NCBI RefSeq assembly: GCF_010983895.1
Contig: NZ_CP048836.1
Span: 1,426,001 to 1,490,000 of the forward strand
Direction of reading: 5' to 3'
DNA: 64,000 nt
From: Nitrogeniibacter mangrovi
GTDB taxonomy: Bacteria > Pseudomonadota > Gammaproteobacteria > Burkholderiales > Rhodocyclaceae
Of this stretch, positions 27,605 through 36,611 are shown piece by piece. A program made the translations under genes and the position numbers. Each line of letters begins with the position of its first letter. The stretch's first letter is position 1. The notes beneath the pieces were generated by a model, which saw only the letters and a program-made list of their open reading frames with translations, was not told where the DNA came from and did no database searches.

Positions 27605-27999
27605 GCCGGGCAGTGACCGTGCATCGCCCCGAGTATCGCGGCGGCTCCGCCGCTTGAGCCGGCGGGGCCTCCTGTCGCTTCGGCGACGCCCGAAGCGGTT
27701 CGGTGTGATGCCGGGAGAAGTCAATGGCGCGTTGTGGTGGCGCTGCAGGCAGGGCGCGTGCCGCTGTTCCAGCAGCGCCAGGCGGGTAGATGCGTTCCGG
27801 TCGTGGCGATCCGCACGTACGGGCGGACGCGGGGCTGACGCTCGTTGGGGGCGCAGCCGAAGAGGGCGGGAACGAGGGCGCCCCCGCCCCGGGGCCGAGC
27901 GGTTGAAGCGGTATTGTCTTCGCGACGTGACGCGAGAGCGTGCGTATCGAGCATCTGCTCGCAAGCCGCGCCCGAGTGCATTCCCAAGGAGAAAACCAA
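27605..27999. other. GC-rich gap before etfB
   Basis: The 395 bp show several GC-rich inverted repeats around 27630-27700 but no supported gene and no T-run terminator. The etfB promoter is probably in the right half. Confidence 0.35.
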
Positions 28000-28749
28000 G
28001 TGAAGATCGTGCTTCCCGTCAAACGGGTCGTCGATTACAACGTGAAGGTACGTGTCAAGAGCGACGGCTCAGGTGTCGACATCGCGAACGTGAAGATGAG
28101 CATGAATCCGTTCGATGAAATCGCGGTGGAAGAGGCGGTGCGCCTCAAGGAAGCCGGCGTTGCCACCGAGGTGGTGGCCATCTCCTGCGGCGTCGCCCAG
28201 TGCCAGGAGACGCTGCGCACCGCCATGGCCATCGGCGCCGATCGCGGCATCCTGGTGCAGACCGACGAGGAGTTGCAGCCGCTGGCCGTGGCCAAGCTGC
28301 TCAAGGCCATCTGCGACAAGGAGTCGCCCGAGCTGGTGGTGCTCGGCAAGCAGGCCATCGACGACGACGCCAACCAGACCGGGCAGATGCTCGCCTCGCT
28401 GATGAACGTGGCCCAGGCCACCTTCGCCTCCAAGGTGGCGATCGCCGACGGCAAGGCCACGGTGACCCGCGAGATCGATGGCGGCCTGGAGACCCTTTCG
28501 ATGTCGCTGCCGGCCATCGTGACCACCGATCTGCGCCTCAACGAGCCGCGCTACGCCACGTTGCCGAACATCATGAAGGCGAAGAAGAAGCCGCTCGAGA
28601 CCGTCACGCCGGCTGACCTGGGTGTCGACGTCGCGCCGCGCCTGAAGACGCTCAAGGTCGAGGAGCCGCCCAAGCGCAGCGCCGGGGTGAAAGTGGCGGA
28701 TGTGGCCGAACTGGTCGCCAAACTCAAGAACGAAGCCAAGGTGATCTGA
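28000..28749 (+). CDS. etfB: Electron transfer flavoprotein, beta subunit
   Basis: A 249-residue beta subunit starting at GTG 28000, which has AAGGAG eight bases upstream and gives the classical [14 protein letters not shown] start. [15 protein letters not shown] and the recognition-loop area are typical. With EtfA it takes electrons from acyl-CoA dehydrogenases and similar flavoproteins and passes them to ETF:quinone oxidoreductase. No such dehydrogenase is in the window. Confidence 0.93.
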   Translation: MKIVLPVKRVVDYNVKVRVKSDGSGVDIANVKMSMNPFDEIAVEEAVRLKEAGVATEVVAISCGVAQCQETLRTAMAIGADRGILVQTDEELQPLAVAKLLKAICDKESPELVVLGKQAIDDDANQTGQMLASLMNVAQATFASKVAIADGKATVTREIDGGLETLSMSLPAIVTTDLRLNEPRYATLPNIMKAKKKPLETVTPADLGVDVAPRLKTLKVEEPPKRSAGVKVADVAELVAKLKNEAKVI

Positions 28750-28751
28750 AC

Positions 28752-29684
28752 ATGAGCATTCTCGTCATTGCAGAACACGACAACGCGGTGCTCAAGGCCG
28801 CGACCCTGAACACCGTCGCGGCCGCGCAGGCCATCGGCGGCGACATCGACCTGCTGGTGGCCGGCAGCGGCTGCGGCGCGGTGGCCGAGGCGGGCGCCCG
28901 TCTGGCCGGTGTGGGCCGGGTGCTGGTGGCCGATGCGGGCCACTACGCCGAGCACGGCGCCGAGAACCTGGCGGCGCTTGTCGTCGCCCGGGCCGGCGGC
29001 TACAGCCACATCCTCGCGCCGGCGAGCACCTTCGGCAAGAACCTGCTGCCGCGCGTGGCCGCCACGCTCGATGTGGCGCAGATCTCCGACATCATCGCGG
29101 TGGAGTCGGCCGATACCTTCAAGCGGCCGATCTACGCCGGCAACGCCATCGCCACCGTTCAGAGCGCCGATCCGGTCAAGCTCATCACCGTGCGCACCAC
29201 GGCCTTCGAGGCGGTGGGCGAGGGCGGCTCGGCCGCGGTCGAAGCCATCGACGCGGCGGCCGACACCGGGCTCAGCGCCCTGGTCGGGCGCGAACTGACC
29301 AAGTCCGAGCGCCCGGAACTGGGCGCGGCGAGTGTGATCGTCTCCGGCGGTCGCGGCGTGGGCAGCAGCGAGAACTATCACGCCCTGCTCGAACCGCTGG
29401 CCGACAAGCTCGGCGCGGCGCTCGGCGCCAGCCGGGCGGCCGTCGATGCCGGCTACGTGCCCAACGACTACCAGGTGGGCCAGACCGGCAAGATCGTCGC
29501 GCCGCAGCTGTACGTGGCGGTGGGCATCTCCGGGGCGATCCAGCATCTGGCCGGCATGAAGGACTCGAAGGTGATCGTCGCCATCAACAAGGACGAGGAG
29601 GCGCCGATCTTTCAGGTCGCCGACTACGGTCTGGTGGCGGATCTGTTCGAGGCCGTGCCCGCGCTCCTGGAGTTGTTCGAATGA
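28752..29684 (+). CDS. etfA: Electron transfer flavoprotein, alpha subunit
   Basis: A 310-residue alpha subunit, 2 bp after etfB. The C-terminal FAD domain is clear: [40 protein letters not shown]. Whether this is a housekeeping copy or serves an island oxidoreductase cannot be told; the gene looks similar in base composition to core genes. Confidence 0.93.
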   Translation: MSILVIAEHDNAVLKAATLNTVAAAQAIGGDIDLLVAGSGCGAVAEAGARLAGVGRVLVADAGHYAEHGAENLAALVVARAGGYSHILAPASTFGKNLLPRVAATLDVAQISDIIAVESADTFKRPIYAGNAIATVQSADPVKLITVRTTAFEAVGEGGSAAVEAIDAAADTGLSALVGRELTKSERPELGAASVIVSGGRGVGSSENYHALLEPLADKLGAALGASRAAVDAGYVPNDYQVGQTGKIVAPQLYVAVGISGAIQHLAGMKDSKVIVAINKDEEAPIFQVADYGLVADLFEAVPALLELFE

Positions 29685-29745
29685 CGGCGGTCTCACTTTA
29701 TCTTCCGGCGCATCAACTCCCTCCGCTCTGATCGCTGGAGTATTG

Positions 29746-29781
29746 GTCGGCTCGGATTGCGGTTCGAGCCGACATTTTTTA
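29746..29781 (+). terminator. Rho-independent terminator of etfBA
   Basis: GTCGGCTCG (29746-29754) and CGAGCCGAC (29765-29773) form a 9-bp stem followed by ATTTTTTATT. Confidence 0.88.
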
Positions 29782-30492
29782 TTGTGAATGGAGTTATGGG
29801 CTCCTATGCGTGAATCGATGAATCTCGACGTATTAATCGCCAACGACAGCCCGGAGGGGCATAAGGGTCAAGCGAGTGGTTGGCGCGGCAGATGCCTAAA
29901 TATCGGTGTGTCTCGTCGAGAGGGCGGCCGGGATCGGTGTCGGATAAATACCAAATCAGAGCAATCCGCACTTGGCGGCTCAAAGAGGTCTACCCGCTTC
30001 GACTAAATGGCTGCCCGGTCCGAGCAGGCGTCACTTCCACATGTGGCAGCAGCGCTTCGGCTAAGCGCACGACATCTACACGGCTACTCGACGGTGTTGT
30101 CGTTGAGGCGCACAACTGTCGGAGCATCTTCGCACCGGCGATCGCCATGTGGCGCCTCTAGGCAACAACGACGAAAGCTCTTCTACGTAGGGGCTGCCGC
30201 CGCAATGCGCGAACCCAACACTTCGGCCGCCCCGTCGAAATATTCGAAATAGTGCAGTTTGTCGCCGATGCGTGGGCGGATGAGGCTCTTGTGCGACAGG
30301 TCGCCGTCGCCTCGCATTGAGGCGAAGCCGCAGCCCGCAAGTGCGCTCCGAGGTTCCCGAACGACGCAACGATTGGGTACTTCACATCCATGACCAACTG
30401 GGGCTCGCCGCGAAATCGGAAAATTCTACGCACGTTAGTGTCATGGATAGATACGGCAATCTGACGTACATGCGCACAAGGAGGGCAACACA
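29782..30492. other. Degraded island segment
   Basis: No intact gene is supported in these 711 bp. On the minus strand a frame ending at TAG 30185-30183 reads like the tail of a real protein (RPRIGDKLHYFEYFDGAAEV before the end) but has no start and is not recognised. The rest looks like remnants near the right island end. Confidence 0.4.
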
Positions 30493-30819
30493 TTGCCCGC
30501 TGCTACCTCTACCATCCGCCTTGAAGCCCGGATCGGCACCGATCTCTATTCGATGGTCAAACGCGCCGCTGAACTTCAGGGGCGCACTCTGGCTGACTTC
30601 GTGGTTGCTGCCGTCCAGAAGGCCGCGCAACACGCGATTGAGCAAGCGGAAGTCATCCGCCTGTCACGGGTCGATCAGGCGTGCTTTGCACTGCTGCTGC
30701 TGTCACCGCCGCAGTGGGCTCCAGCGTTGGAGCGCGCTTTCGCGCGTCGCCGCAGGTTGCTGCATGAGCTGTGCGCCGTCCCAGGGGTACCCGAGTGTGA
30801 AGGAGGCTCCCGCGCATGA
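30493..30819 (+). CDS. DUF1778 (TacA-type) antitoxin, orphan
   Basis: A 108-residue protein with the ribbon-helix-helix start of DUF1778 antitoxins (STIRLEARIGTDLYSMVKRA) and the DFVVAAVQKAAQHAIEQAEV helix. It uses TTG 30493 with a strong AAGGAGG eight bases before it. Its stop overlaps ATG 30816, where the GNAT toxin gene should start (MSTLRH), but that frame stops after six codons. The toxin is therefore lost, leaving an orphan antitoxin. Confidence 0.75.
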   Translation: MPAATSTIRLEARIGTDLYSMVKRAAELQGRTLADFVVAAVQKAAQHAIEQAEVIRLSRVDQACFALLLLSPPQWAPALERAFARRRRLLHELCAVPGVPECEGGSRA

Positions 30820-31012
30820 GCACATTACGTCACTGAGAAGTGGATGAGGAAAGCTGGTCAGCACATCGCGGTGCTTTGGTGCCGGAATGCCCGAGGATGC
30901 TGGCGTCGAGAGAAGAGACTATTGGCAAGAACGCTAGGCAGAGGGGCATGTTGAGCCGCCAAGTTGCTGAGCGTAATATGGCCGTGGATCAGCAACGCCT
31001 GTGAGGTGAAGC

Positions 31013-31240
31013 GTGTCAGACGCGTTCATATCGATCGTTTCGATTCTGGGGGGAACCTTGGCGTTCGCGTGCCTTCTCGTCATCGCCTTCTATCTGAAGA
31101 TGCGGCATGCCTCGAATAGCGCATCCAGGGAGCATCTGCGGGCGCGCACTCGACGTTCCCGTACTGGGCGCAGTCCGGCCCGGGGGCAAGGCCCTCGATC
31201 GATTGGTTATCGTCGGGGAACCGATGGATGCCGGGTTTGA
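31013..31240 (+). CDS. Possible small membrane protein, perhaps frameshifted
   Basis: From GTG 31013 (GAGGTG upstream) the first 30 residues form one hydrophobic helix (SIVSILGGTLAFACLLVIAF). After about residue 38 it becomes Arg-rich and unlike a real protein. A neighbouring frame (ALDVPVLGAVRPGGKALDRL, to a stop at about 31252) looks more natural, so a frameshift near 31135 is possible. Not recognised. Confidence 0.3.
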   Translation: MSDAFISIVSILGGTLAFACLLVIAFYLKMRHASNSASREHLRARTRRSRTGRSPARGQGPRSIGYRRGTDGCRV

Positions 31241-31473
31241 ACCAACCTAGCGCCCCTTCACGAGCGACATTGGCAAGGCTCGAGAAGCGCGGCGCTCTCT
31301 TGCACTCGCATCGTCAAAGCATCGTTTGGCTAGCCACGTTGGTTCAGCGCAGGGTGGAGGAGTCGGGTGACCTCACCGGATTTGATGCCGAGGCCTGGCT
31401 GGATGAATGCCTGTTTCAAGTCGACCCGGCGCTTGGGGGGGCTGCTGCCGATTGCTTACTTGGCCGAGCCTGA
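31228..31473 (+). CDS. DUF2384 (MbcA/ParS/Xre toxin-binding) domain protein
   Basis: The 81-residue protein ends in a segment typical of the antitoxin toxin-binding domain DUF2384: ESGDLTGFDAEAWLDECLFQ then DPALGG. The full antitoxins usually have an Xre domain before it and a RES or similar toxin after it; neither is present here. It may be a remnant or a short stand-alone member. Confidence 0.45.
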   Translation: MPGLNQPSAPSRATLARLEKRGALLHSHRQSIVWLATLVQRRVEESGDLTGFDAEAWLDECLFQVDPALGGAAADCLLGRA

Positions 31474-32134
31474 TGTTGTTGCTCTGCGCGCAGGCCAGTG
31501 TGTATTACTGACCCCTCGCTAGACGGAGAGACAAGAGTAGAACCCTGCCGAGATCGTCGGCAGCAGTGAGATCGCGGCGTCGGATTGTGATGGTGCCGGA
31601 TATCCGTGAAATGGACCTCGTGCTGTCGTCTGGCCAAATGACGTTTCCCCGGATGCTCAAAGAGGGGAGAGCGTCGCGGGCGGACAAGCAACAGGCGTTT
31701 CTCAAGCGATCTTAGGGGAGTTTAGTGATTTTCGATAAACTCCCCTAACCTTCCTCGATATCGGGAAGTAACGTTGGGTGTCAGATGCGGGGGGGGGACG
31801 CTGGTCAGGCATGGATGGCGCGGATCAGGGATGCTCCATTCATGTTGTTCAACGCCGGGATCTGCTCAGCATCACGAAGCGCAACCGACTGGTGATCCAG
31901 ATGGTCGGATGCTCGGCCGAAGGTCGAAATAAACTGGTGAGCGGGGAAGAGGGGTTGAGCTTCCAGATCGACGTTTTTGTGGGATGGTTGTGACATCGGC
32001 ACGATCGGGCTGAAGTGAGCGGACTGGAACGTCACAAATCGGTGTTGTGAGAAACTCAACAAATCAAAGGCTTAGCCGATTGGTGCCGATTCTCCACCAC
32101 GCGATTGCTCTGCACGCCGAGCAAAATTATTAGC
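31474..32134. other. Gene-poor right end of the island
   Basis: These 661 bp before the right attachment repeat have no supported gene. A frame ending with a TAG near 31716 (VMVPDIREMDLVLSSGQMTF) could be a coding fragment. The notable item is the palindrome at 31712-31748. Confidence 0.4.
31712..31748. repeat. Perfect 12-bp inverted repeat
   Basis: TTAGGGGAGTTT and AAACTCCCCTAA flank a 13-base spacer. No T-run follows. It could be an operator, a recombination site or a bidirectional terminator of lost genes. Confidence 0.6.
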
Positions 32135-32226
32135 CTCATAACCCGGGGTCGTAGGTTCAAGTCCTACCCCCGCAACCACGAATTTCGCTGAAAACCCAAT
32201 CACTTAACGGTGGTTGGGTTTTTTGC
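32135..32226 (+). repeat. Right attachment repeat (attR) of the tRNA-fMet island
   Basis: The 92-bp copy of 758-850 carries only the anticodon-to-CCA half of tRNA-fMet plus its terminator, so it is not a second tRNA gene. Sequence to its right again shows a small minus-strand frame and an excisionase-like start, as after the left copy. Confidence 0.9.
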
Positions 32227-32427
32227 ATTCGGGCCCAGCCATCGCCGTTGGCCCAGAATCGACCCAACGTCGTCCGTGGCCGGACACATCGCCAATGCCA
32301 AGCGGAGCACTTCCGATCTTGTTGGGATCTTTCCCGGTGTCTCCAGCAAAGAAACGCGTTTGTGATCGATCTGTGTTGCCAGATCATCCGTGCGTCGAAT
32401 GCGGATTAGTTGGCGTCCCTCACGCAC
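32200..32427 (-). CDS. Possible small ribbon-helix-helix-like regulator
   Basis: The frame encodes 75 residues; the middle (IDHKRVSLLETPGKIPTRSE then VLRLALAM) looks like a ribbon-helix-helix sheet and helix. Its last codons lie inside the attachment repeat, and no good ribosome-binding site is seen, so it may be a chance frame or a decayed gene. Confidence 0.25.
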   Translation of the reverse strand: MREGRQLIRIRRTDDLATQIDHKRVSLLETPGKIPTRSEVLRLALAMCPATDDVGSILGQRRWLGPNAKNPTTVK

Positions 32428-32547
32428 TCCTTCTCACTCGCCCGCTCGGATGGCATCCATCCGGAAAATAGCGGGTGGGTCACGCACCGCTCCACGGTCG
32501 ATTGAATTTGTCGAGCCAATACGACGTTCAATAGCAGGGTGCTGGAA

Positions 32548-32655
32548 ATGACCGCCGCATGGCTCGCAACCGAACAGCTTGCGGAGCGCATCAAATGTGA
32601 TCAGCGCAGCATCCGCGAGCGCCTCAAGGACGGCGTGCTGCTTGAGGGGGCAGGT
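32548..32655 (+). pseudogene. Excisionase-like gene remnant of a second element
   Basis: The start MTAAWLATEQLAERIKCDQR then SIRERLKDGVLLEG aligns with the intact protein at 1342 (YLTTEELAKRIKYDVRTIRE, RLKDSVLLEG). Homology ends at about 32655, and the downstream integrase is absent. This implies that a related element once sat next to the right attachment site. Confidence 0.7.
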
Positions 32656-32721
32656 TCGCGAACGCAGGAGAGCAGCGGAAGAGAGACGGTCCGTGAATCC
32701 ACCGGATGGGGGCGGTTCAGC

Positions 32722-32747
32722 CAAAAAGAATGCCGCCCGTGGGCGGC
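32722..32747 (-). terminator. Rho-independent terminator of the TonB receptor gene
   Basis: On the minus strand GCCGCCC-N2-GGGCGGC is followed by ATTCTTTTT, 64 bp past the receptor stop. Confidence 0.75.
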
Positions 32748-32810
32748 GAAGGGGTGCGGAGACAATCACCGGGGTTTGCGTCGAAGGGGGTGGATTCCCC
32801 CTGCGTGATG

Positions 32811-35066
32811 TCAGTGCCAGGCGATGCGCAGGCCGATCCAGGCCGCGCGTGGCGCGCCCGGGGAAACAAAGCGCTCGTCTTTCCAGTCGTCGGGATTGGT
32901 GAGGAAGCTGCCGCGCGCATCGAAGGGATTTTCCGCCAGGGCGCCGGCGCTCTCGTATTCGGAATCGAACACGTTGTCGATACGGCCGAACACGGTCCAC
33001 CCCTTGGCGAACTGCCAATCGGCATCGACATTGAAGACGGCGTAGCCGTCGATCTTGCCGCGTCCGTCGTGTTTGTCGTTCTCGTTGCCGCGTACCAGCT
33101 GGTCACTGAACGCCTGCATGTTGGTGCCGATGCGCAGCGTGTTGCTGGGGTGCCAGTTGAGCGCCAGCTTGAGGCTGTGGCGGGGCAGCGCGGGCAGCCT
33201 GTCGCCGGAGGAGACGCGGATCTCGTCGGCGCCGCAGCGCGGATCGGCCCCGGCGGAGCTGTTCGATTCGGCCATCAGGCAGGCGCTGCTTTCATAGGTC
33301 GCGCGCAGCCAGGTGTAGTTGGCGCTCCAGTCGAAGACGCCGTGGCTGCCGGAGAGTCCGAGTTCGACGCCCTGGCGGCGGGTCTTGCCGAAGTTGGTGA
33401 AATAGCCGGCGCTGGTGGAGGTGCCGACGAACAGGATGTCGTCGTGGTTGGTGGTGCTGAACACCGTGGCATTCCAGTTCAGCGCCTTGCCCTGATGCCC
33501 GCGCAGGCCGAATTCGAAGGTCTTTGCGACGACCTGATCGAGATGAGGGTCCGCCGCGAGCGCGTTGGGCAGCGTGCAGGGGTTGGTCGGATCGGCGCAG
33601 CCCAGTTCGATGGGCGTGGGCGCGCGGTTGCCTTCGTTGTAGGACGCGTAGAAACCGATGCCCGGATTGATCTGCCAGGTGACGCCGACGGCAGGATTGA
33701 GGCGGTGATAGGTGAAGTCGCCATTCAGATCGTCCCCGAGACGATCCTTGTTGATGACGCGCGTGCGGTTGTATCGGGCCGAGCCGGTCAGGGCGACCGC
33801 ATCGTTGAGCGAATAGGTGTCGGTGACATAGACGCTCGAGGTGCGGGTTCGGCCGTACAGGCTGTTGGCCAGCTCGACATCTTCATCCGGATCGACGCCT
33901 CGCGCTTCGGTCAACTCGCCGCCCTGCTCGGACTGGAAGAAGCTTGCGCGGGTGCGGTCATGACTGACCCCCGCGGTCAGCTGATGCTGATCGGCGTAGT
34001 GCGTCCATTGCAAGGCCAGGCCCAGCGCGTACTGATCGGTGCCCGTACGATTGAGGACGCCGCCCGCGGGCTCGTCGCCCGGGATCGAACCGTTGAGCAC
34101 CCATTGTTCATACTCGTCGGGATATTCGTCGTTGCCGTCGCCGTTGAGGGTGCGGGTGTGCACGTTGCGCCAGTAGATCCGGCCAGTCAGCTGATTGGTG
34201 TCGTCCAGCCAGTGATTGCCGGTCAGGCCGATCTGCATCAACCGGTTACGGGTGTTGTCCGGGTAGGTGAAGATCGATTCCCTGTCGTGACGATAGAAGC
34301 TGTCCGGCAACAGGCCGTTGCCCGTCAGGTCGGTATCGGCGTAGGTGATGCTGAGGTAGGCATCCGAATGCTCGCCGCGCCAGCCCAGCTTGCTGAACAG
34401 CTGCTTGACGTCGGTCGGCGAGTGATCACGCCAGCCTTCTTCTTCGAACGAATCGGCCGCGAAGAACCAGTCGAGGTTCTCGCTCGATCCACCATGGGCC
34501 AGACCGACGGTCCAGCGACCGAAGCTACCGCCGCTGATCTCCAGATCCGTACCGGGGTTGTTGCGCCCGTCCTTGGTCCGCATGGACACCGCACCGCCGA
34601 GCGTGTTGAGGCCGAACACCGGGTTGGAACCGGGCAATACGGTGATGCTCTCGAGCGCAGGCTGCGGGACGAGATCCCAGTTGACCACGTCGCCGAAGCC
34701 CTCGTTGATCCGGATGCCGTCGACGAAGACCGACAGACCCTGCGGGGTGCCTAGCAGGGGCGAGGCGGTAAACCCGCGGAAGTTCAGGTCGGCCTGGAAC
34801 GGATTGTTCTGCACCTCGTTTACGGTCGCGCTGCCGAGCGTGCGATTCATCTTTGTGGCGACCGATTCGCCGCTCGCCGGCTGGATGCGCTCGACGTTTG
34901 CCGGAACCCGTTCGCGTTCGATGCCGATGCCCGGCAGGGGTGTGCTCTCGACGACCTCGACGGTCGGCAGGGGGGTGTCGGAGCGGGCGAACACCGCAGC
35001 GGGTGCGAGCAGCAGCGCCACGGCGGCGGGAACAGCGAGGGGATAGCCGGATCGATCGAGAGGCAT
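32811..35066 (-). CDS. TonB-dependent outer-membrane receptor
   Basis: A 751-residue outer-membrane protein. It has a signal peptide (AAVALLLAPAAVFARS), a plug domain (about 50-170: RGFTASPLLGTPQGLSVFVD, GLNTLGGAVSMRTK) and a 22-strand barrel ending in a terminal aromatic-type strand (WIGLRIAWH). An extended TonB box-like PTVEVVES lies near residue 34. It resembles TonB receptors for siderophores or other metal complexes, but the ligand is not shown. It is divergent from the two-component genes at 35241, which may control it. Confidence 0.88.
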   Translation of the reverse strand: MPLDRSGYPLAVPAAVALLLAPAAVFARSDTPLPTVEVVESTPLPGIGIERERVPANVERIQPASGESVATKMNRTLGSATVNEVQNNPFQADLNFRGFTASPLLGTPQGLSVFVDGIRINEGFGDVVNWDLVPQPALESITVLPGSNPVFGLNTLGGAVSMRTKDGRNNPGTDLEISGGSFGRWTVGLAHGGSSENLDWFFAADSFEEEGWRDHSPTDVKQLFSKLGWRGEHSDAYLSITYADTDLTGNGLLPDSFYRHDRESIFTYPDNTRNRLMQIGLTGNHWLDDTNQLTGRIYWRNVHTRTLNGDGNDEYPDEYEQWVLNGSIPGDEPAGGVLNRTGTDQYALGLALQWTHYADQHQLTAGVSHDRTRASFFQSEQGGELTEARGVDPDEDVELANSLYGRTRTSSVYVTDTYSLNDAVALTGSARYNRTRVINKDRLGDDLNGDFTYHRLNPAVGVTWQINPGIGFYASYNEGNRAPTPIELGCADPTNPCTLPNALAADPHLDQVVAKTFEFGLRGHQGKALNWNATVFSTTNHDDILFVGTSTSAGYFTNFGKTRRQGVELGLSGSHGVFDWSANYTWLRATYESSACLMAESNSSAGADPRCGADEIRVSSGDRLPALPRHSLKLALNWHPSNTLRIGTNMQAFSDQLVRGNENDKHDGRGKIDGYAVFNVDADWQFAKGWTVFGRIDNVFDSEYESAGALAENPFDARGSFLTNPDDWKDERFVSPGAPRAAWIGLRIAWH

Positions 35067-35240
35067 TCTTGTTTCGATTCCTTGATGAATGAAATTTGGT
35101 CCGTACGAACCGGCACCGTTCCTGAGAGCGGCACGTGCGTGTCGGGACGTGGCGACAAAGCCTAAGAGATCGAGCCTTGAAGCAATATGGGAAAAATTCC
35201 TGATCTTGTCGGTGGAGGCATCGGCGATACACTTGGATCT

Positions 35241-36611
35241 ATGGAACTCACTTCGATACTCATGCGCCGCATGGCGGCTATTTCACTGTTGTGCCTGGTT
35301 TGTGTACTGGTGCTTGCGATGTGGCGTGGGTGGGGCGACGTGCGCCAGGAGGGGCTGGGGGCAGGGCAGGTCGCCGAACTGACGCGCCGTCTTGCCCAGT
35401 TGCGTGAGGTGCCCACCGACGGTGTGGAGGCGGAACTGGCGACGCTGCGTGCGCTGGTCGCGGGCGGCAGATTGCGTCACCTCGGGGTCGAGATCGCTGA
35501 TCCGGCGAGCGGTGAGGTGCTGGTGCGCTCCTCGCCCGCCACGGGTAGCGGCGTGATCGACTGGTTGCGCGGGCACCTGGCGCCGCACGGCCGGCCGCCG
35601 ACCACGCGCTGGACGGTCGAACGGCCGGACGGGCGCCAATTCGACGTGACCCTGACCGCCAGTCCCGACAGCGAGCAGCGCGAAGCACTGGGCAACATCG
35701 CGGGCGTGGTCGGCGTGATGGTGCTCTACAGTGTGGCGTTGCTGGCGGGCATGTACTGGGCGGTGCGTCATGCGTTCGCGCCCTTGCGCCAGATCGTTGC
35801 CACCATTGGCGCCTTCGGGCGCCAGCGCTACGATGCGCGCCTGCCGGACAGGGGGGTGCGCGAACTGGATGTGATCAGCCATGCGCTCAATCACCTGGCC
35901 CAGAGTCTGGCGCGAGTTGAGGGCGAACGGCGCGATCTGAGTCTCAAGGTGCTCACCTTGCAGGAGGACGAACGCGCGCGCATCGCCCGTGAGCTGCACG
36001 ACGAGTTCGGTCAGGTGCTTACGGCGATGCGCGCCGATCTGACTTTTCTGCAACGCAGCCTGCCCGCAGGGAGCGACGTGCTGGCCGTGGCGGCCGCGCT
36101 CGAGGCGCAGTGCGTCGGCATCCAGCAGGGAGTGCGTGGTCTGCTCGGCTGGTTGAGTGCGCCCGGCCTTGAAGGTGGGCGCGGTGGTCGGCGCGAAGGG
36201 GCGCGGCTGGGGGAGATGATCCGGGCCCTGGTCGACAACTGGGCTCTGCGGCCCGGGCAGGACACGGACTATCACCTCGACTTGCGCTTGAGCGGTGAGT
36301 TGCCTCAGGCACTGGCCTTGTCCCTGTATCGCATGACCCAGGAGGCACTCACCAACGTGGCGCGCCACGCACAGGCCGGCCGCGTTGACATCCAGCTGGA
36401 CGGTGACGCGAGTGCCGAGGTGCGATGGTCGGTCAGCGACGACGGTGTGGGCAGGGGGGCGGATGATGAAGGCGCGCTGTCGGGCAACGGGCTGGCCGGC
36501 ATCCGCGAGCGTGTGTGGGCGCACGGCGGCCGCCTGCATATGGGGCCCGGACGTGACGGTCGTGGATGGACGCTGGCAGCCAGCTTTCCGGCACCGGAGG
36601 TGGTGGCATGA
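35241..36611 (+). CDS. Sensor histidine kinase, NarL/UhpB type
   Basis: A 456-residue membrane kinase. It has one helix at the N-terminus (AAISLLCLVCVLVLAMW), a periplasmic part to about residue 150, a second helix (IAGVVGVMVLYSVALLAGMY), a HAMP region, and the HisKA_3 phosphoacceptor His253 in RELHDEFGQVL with the DE of the NarX/UhpB group. The HATPase domain shows MTQEALTNVARHA, DDGVG and GNGLAGIRER. ATG 35241 is preferred over the one at 35187. Its stop overlaps the regulator start (ATGA). Confidence 0.9.
   Translation: MELTSILMRRMAAISLLCLVCVLVLAMWRGWGDVRQEGLGAGQVAELTRRLAQLREVPTDGVEAELATLRALVAGGRLRHLGVEIADPASGEVLVRSSPATGSGVIDWLRGHLAPHGRPPTTRWTVERPDGRQFDVTLTASPDSEQREALGNIAGVVGVMVLYSVALLAGMYWAVRHAFAPLRQIVATIGAFGRQRYDARLPDRGVRELDVISHALNHLAQSLARVEGERRDLSLKVLTLQEDERARIARELHDEFGQVLTAMRADLTFLQRSLPAGSDVLAVAAALEAQCVGIQQGVRGLLGWLSAPGLEGGRGGRREGARLGEMIRALVDNWALRPGQDTDYHLDLRLSGELPQALALSLYRMTQEALTNVARHAQAGRVDIQLDGDASAEVRWSVSDDGVGRGADDEGALSGNGLAGIRERVWAHGGRLHMGPGRDGRGWTLAASFPAPEVVA

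Noticed and set aside
31712-31748. Integron attC-like site
   Set aside because: The core sites expected at the ends of an attC are missing and no integron integrase is seen.
32135-32210. Second tRNA-Met gene
   Set aside because: Only the 3' half is present; there is no 5' acceptor strand or D-arm, so it is an attachment-site copy.
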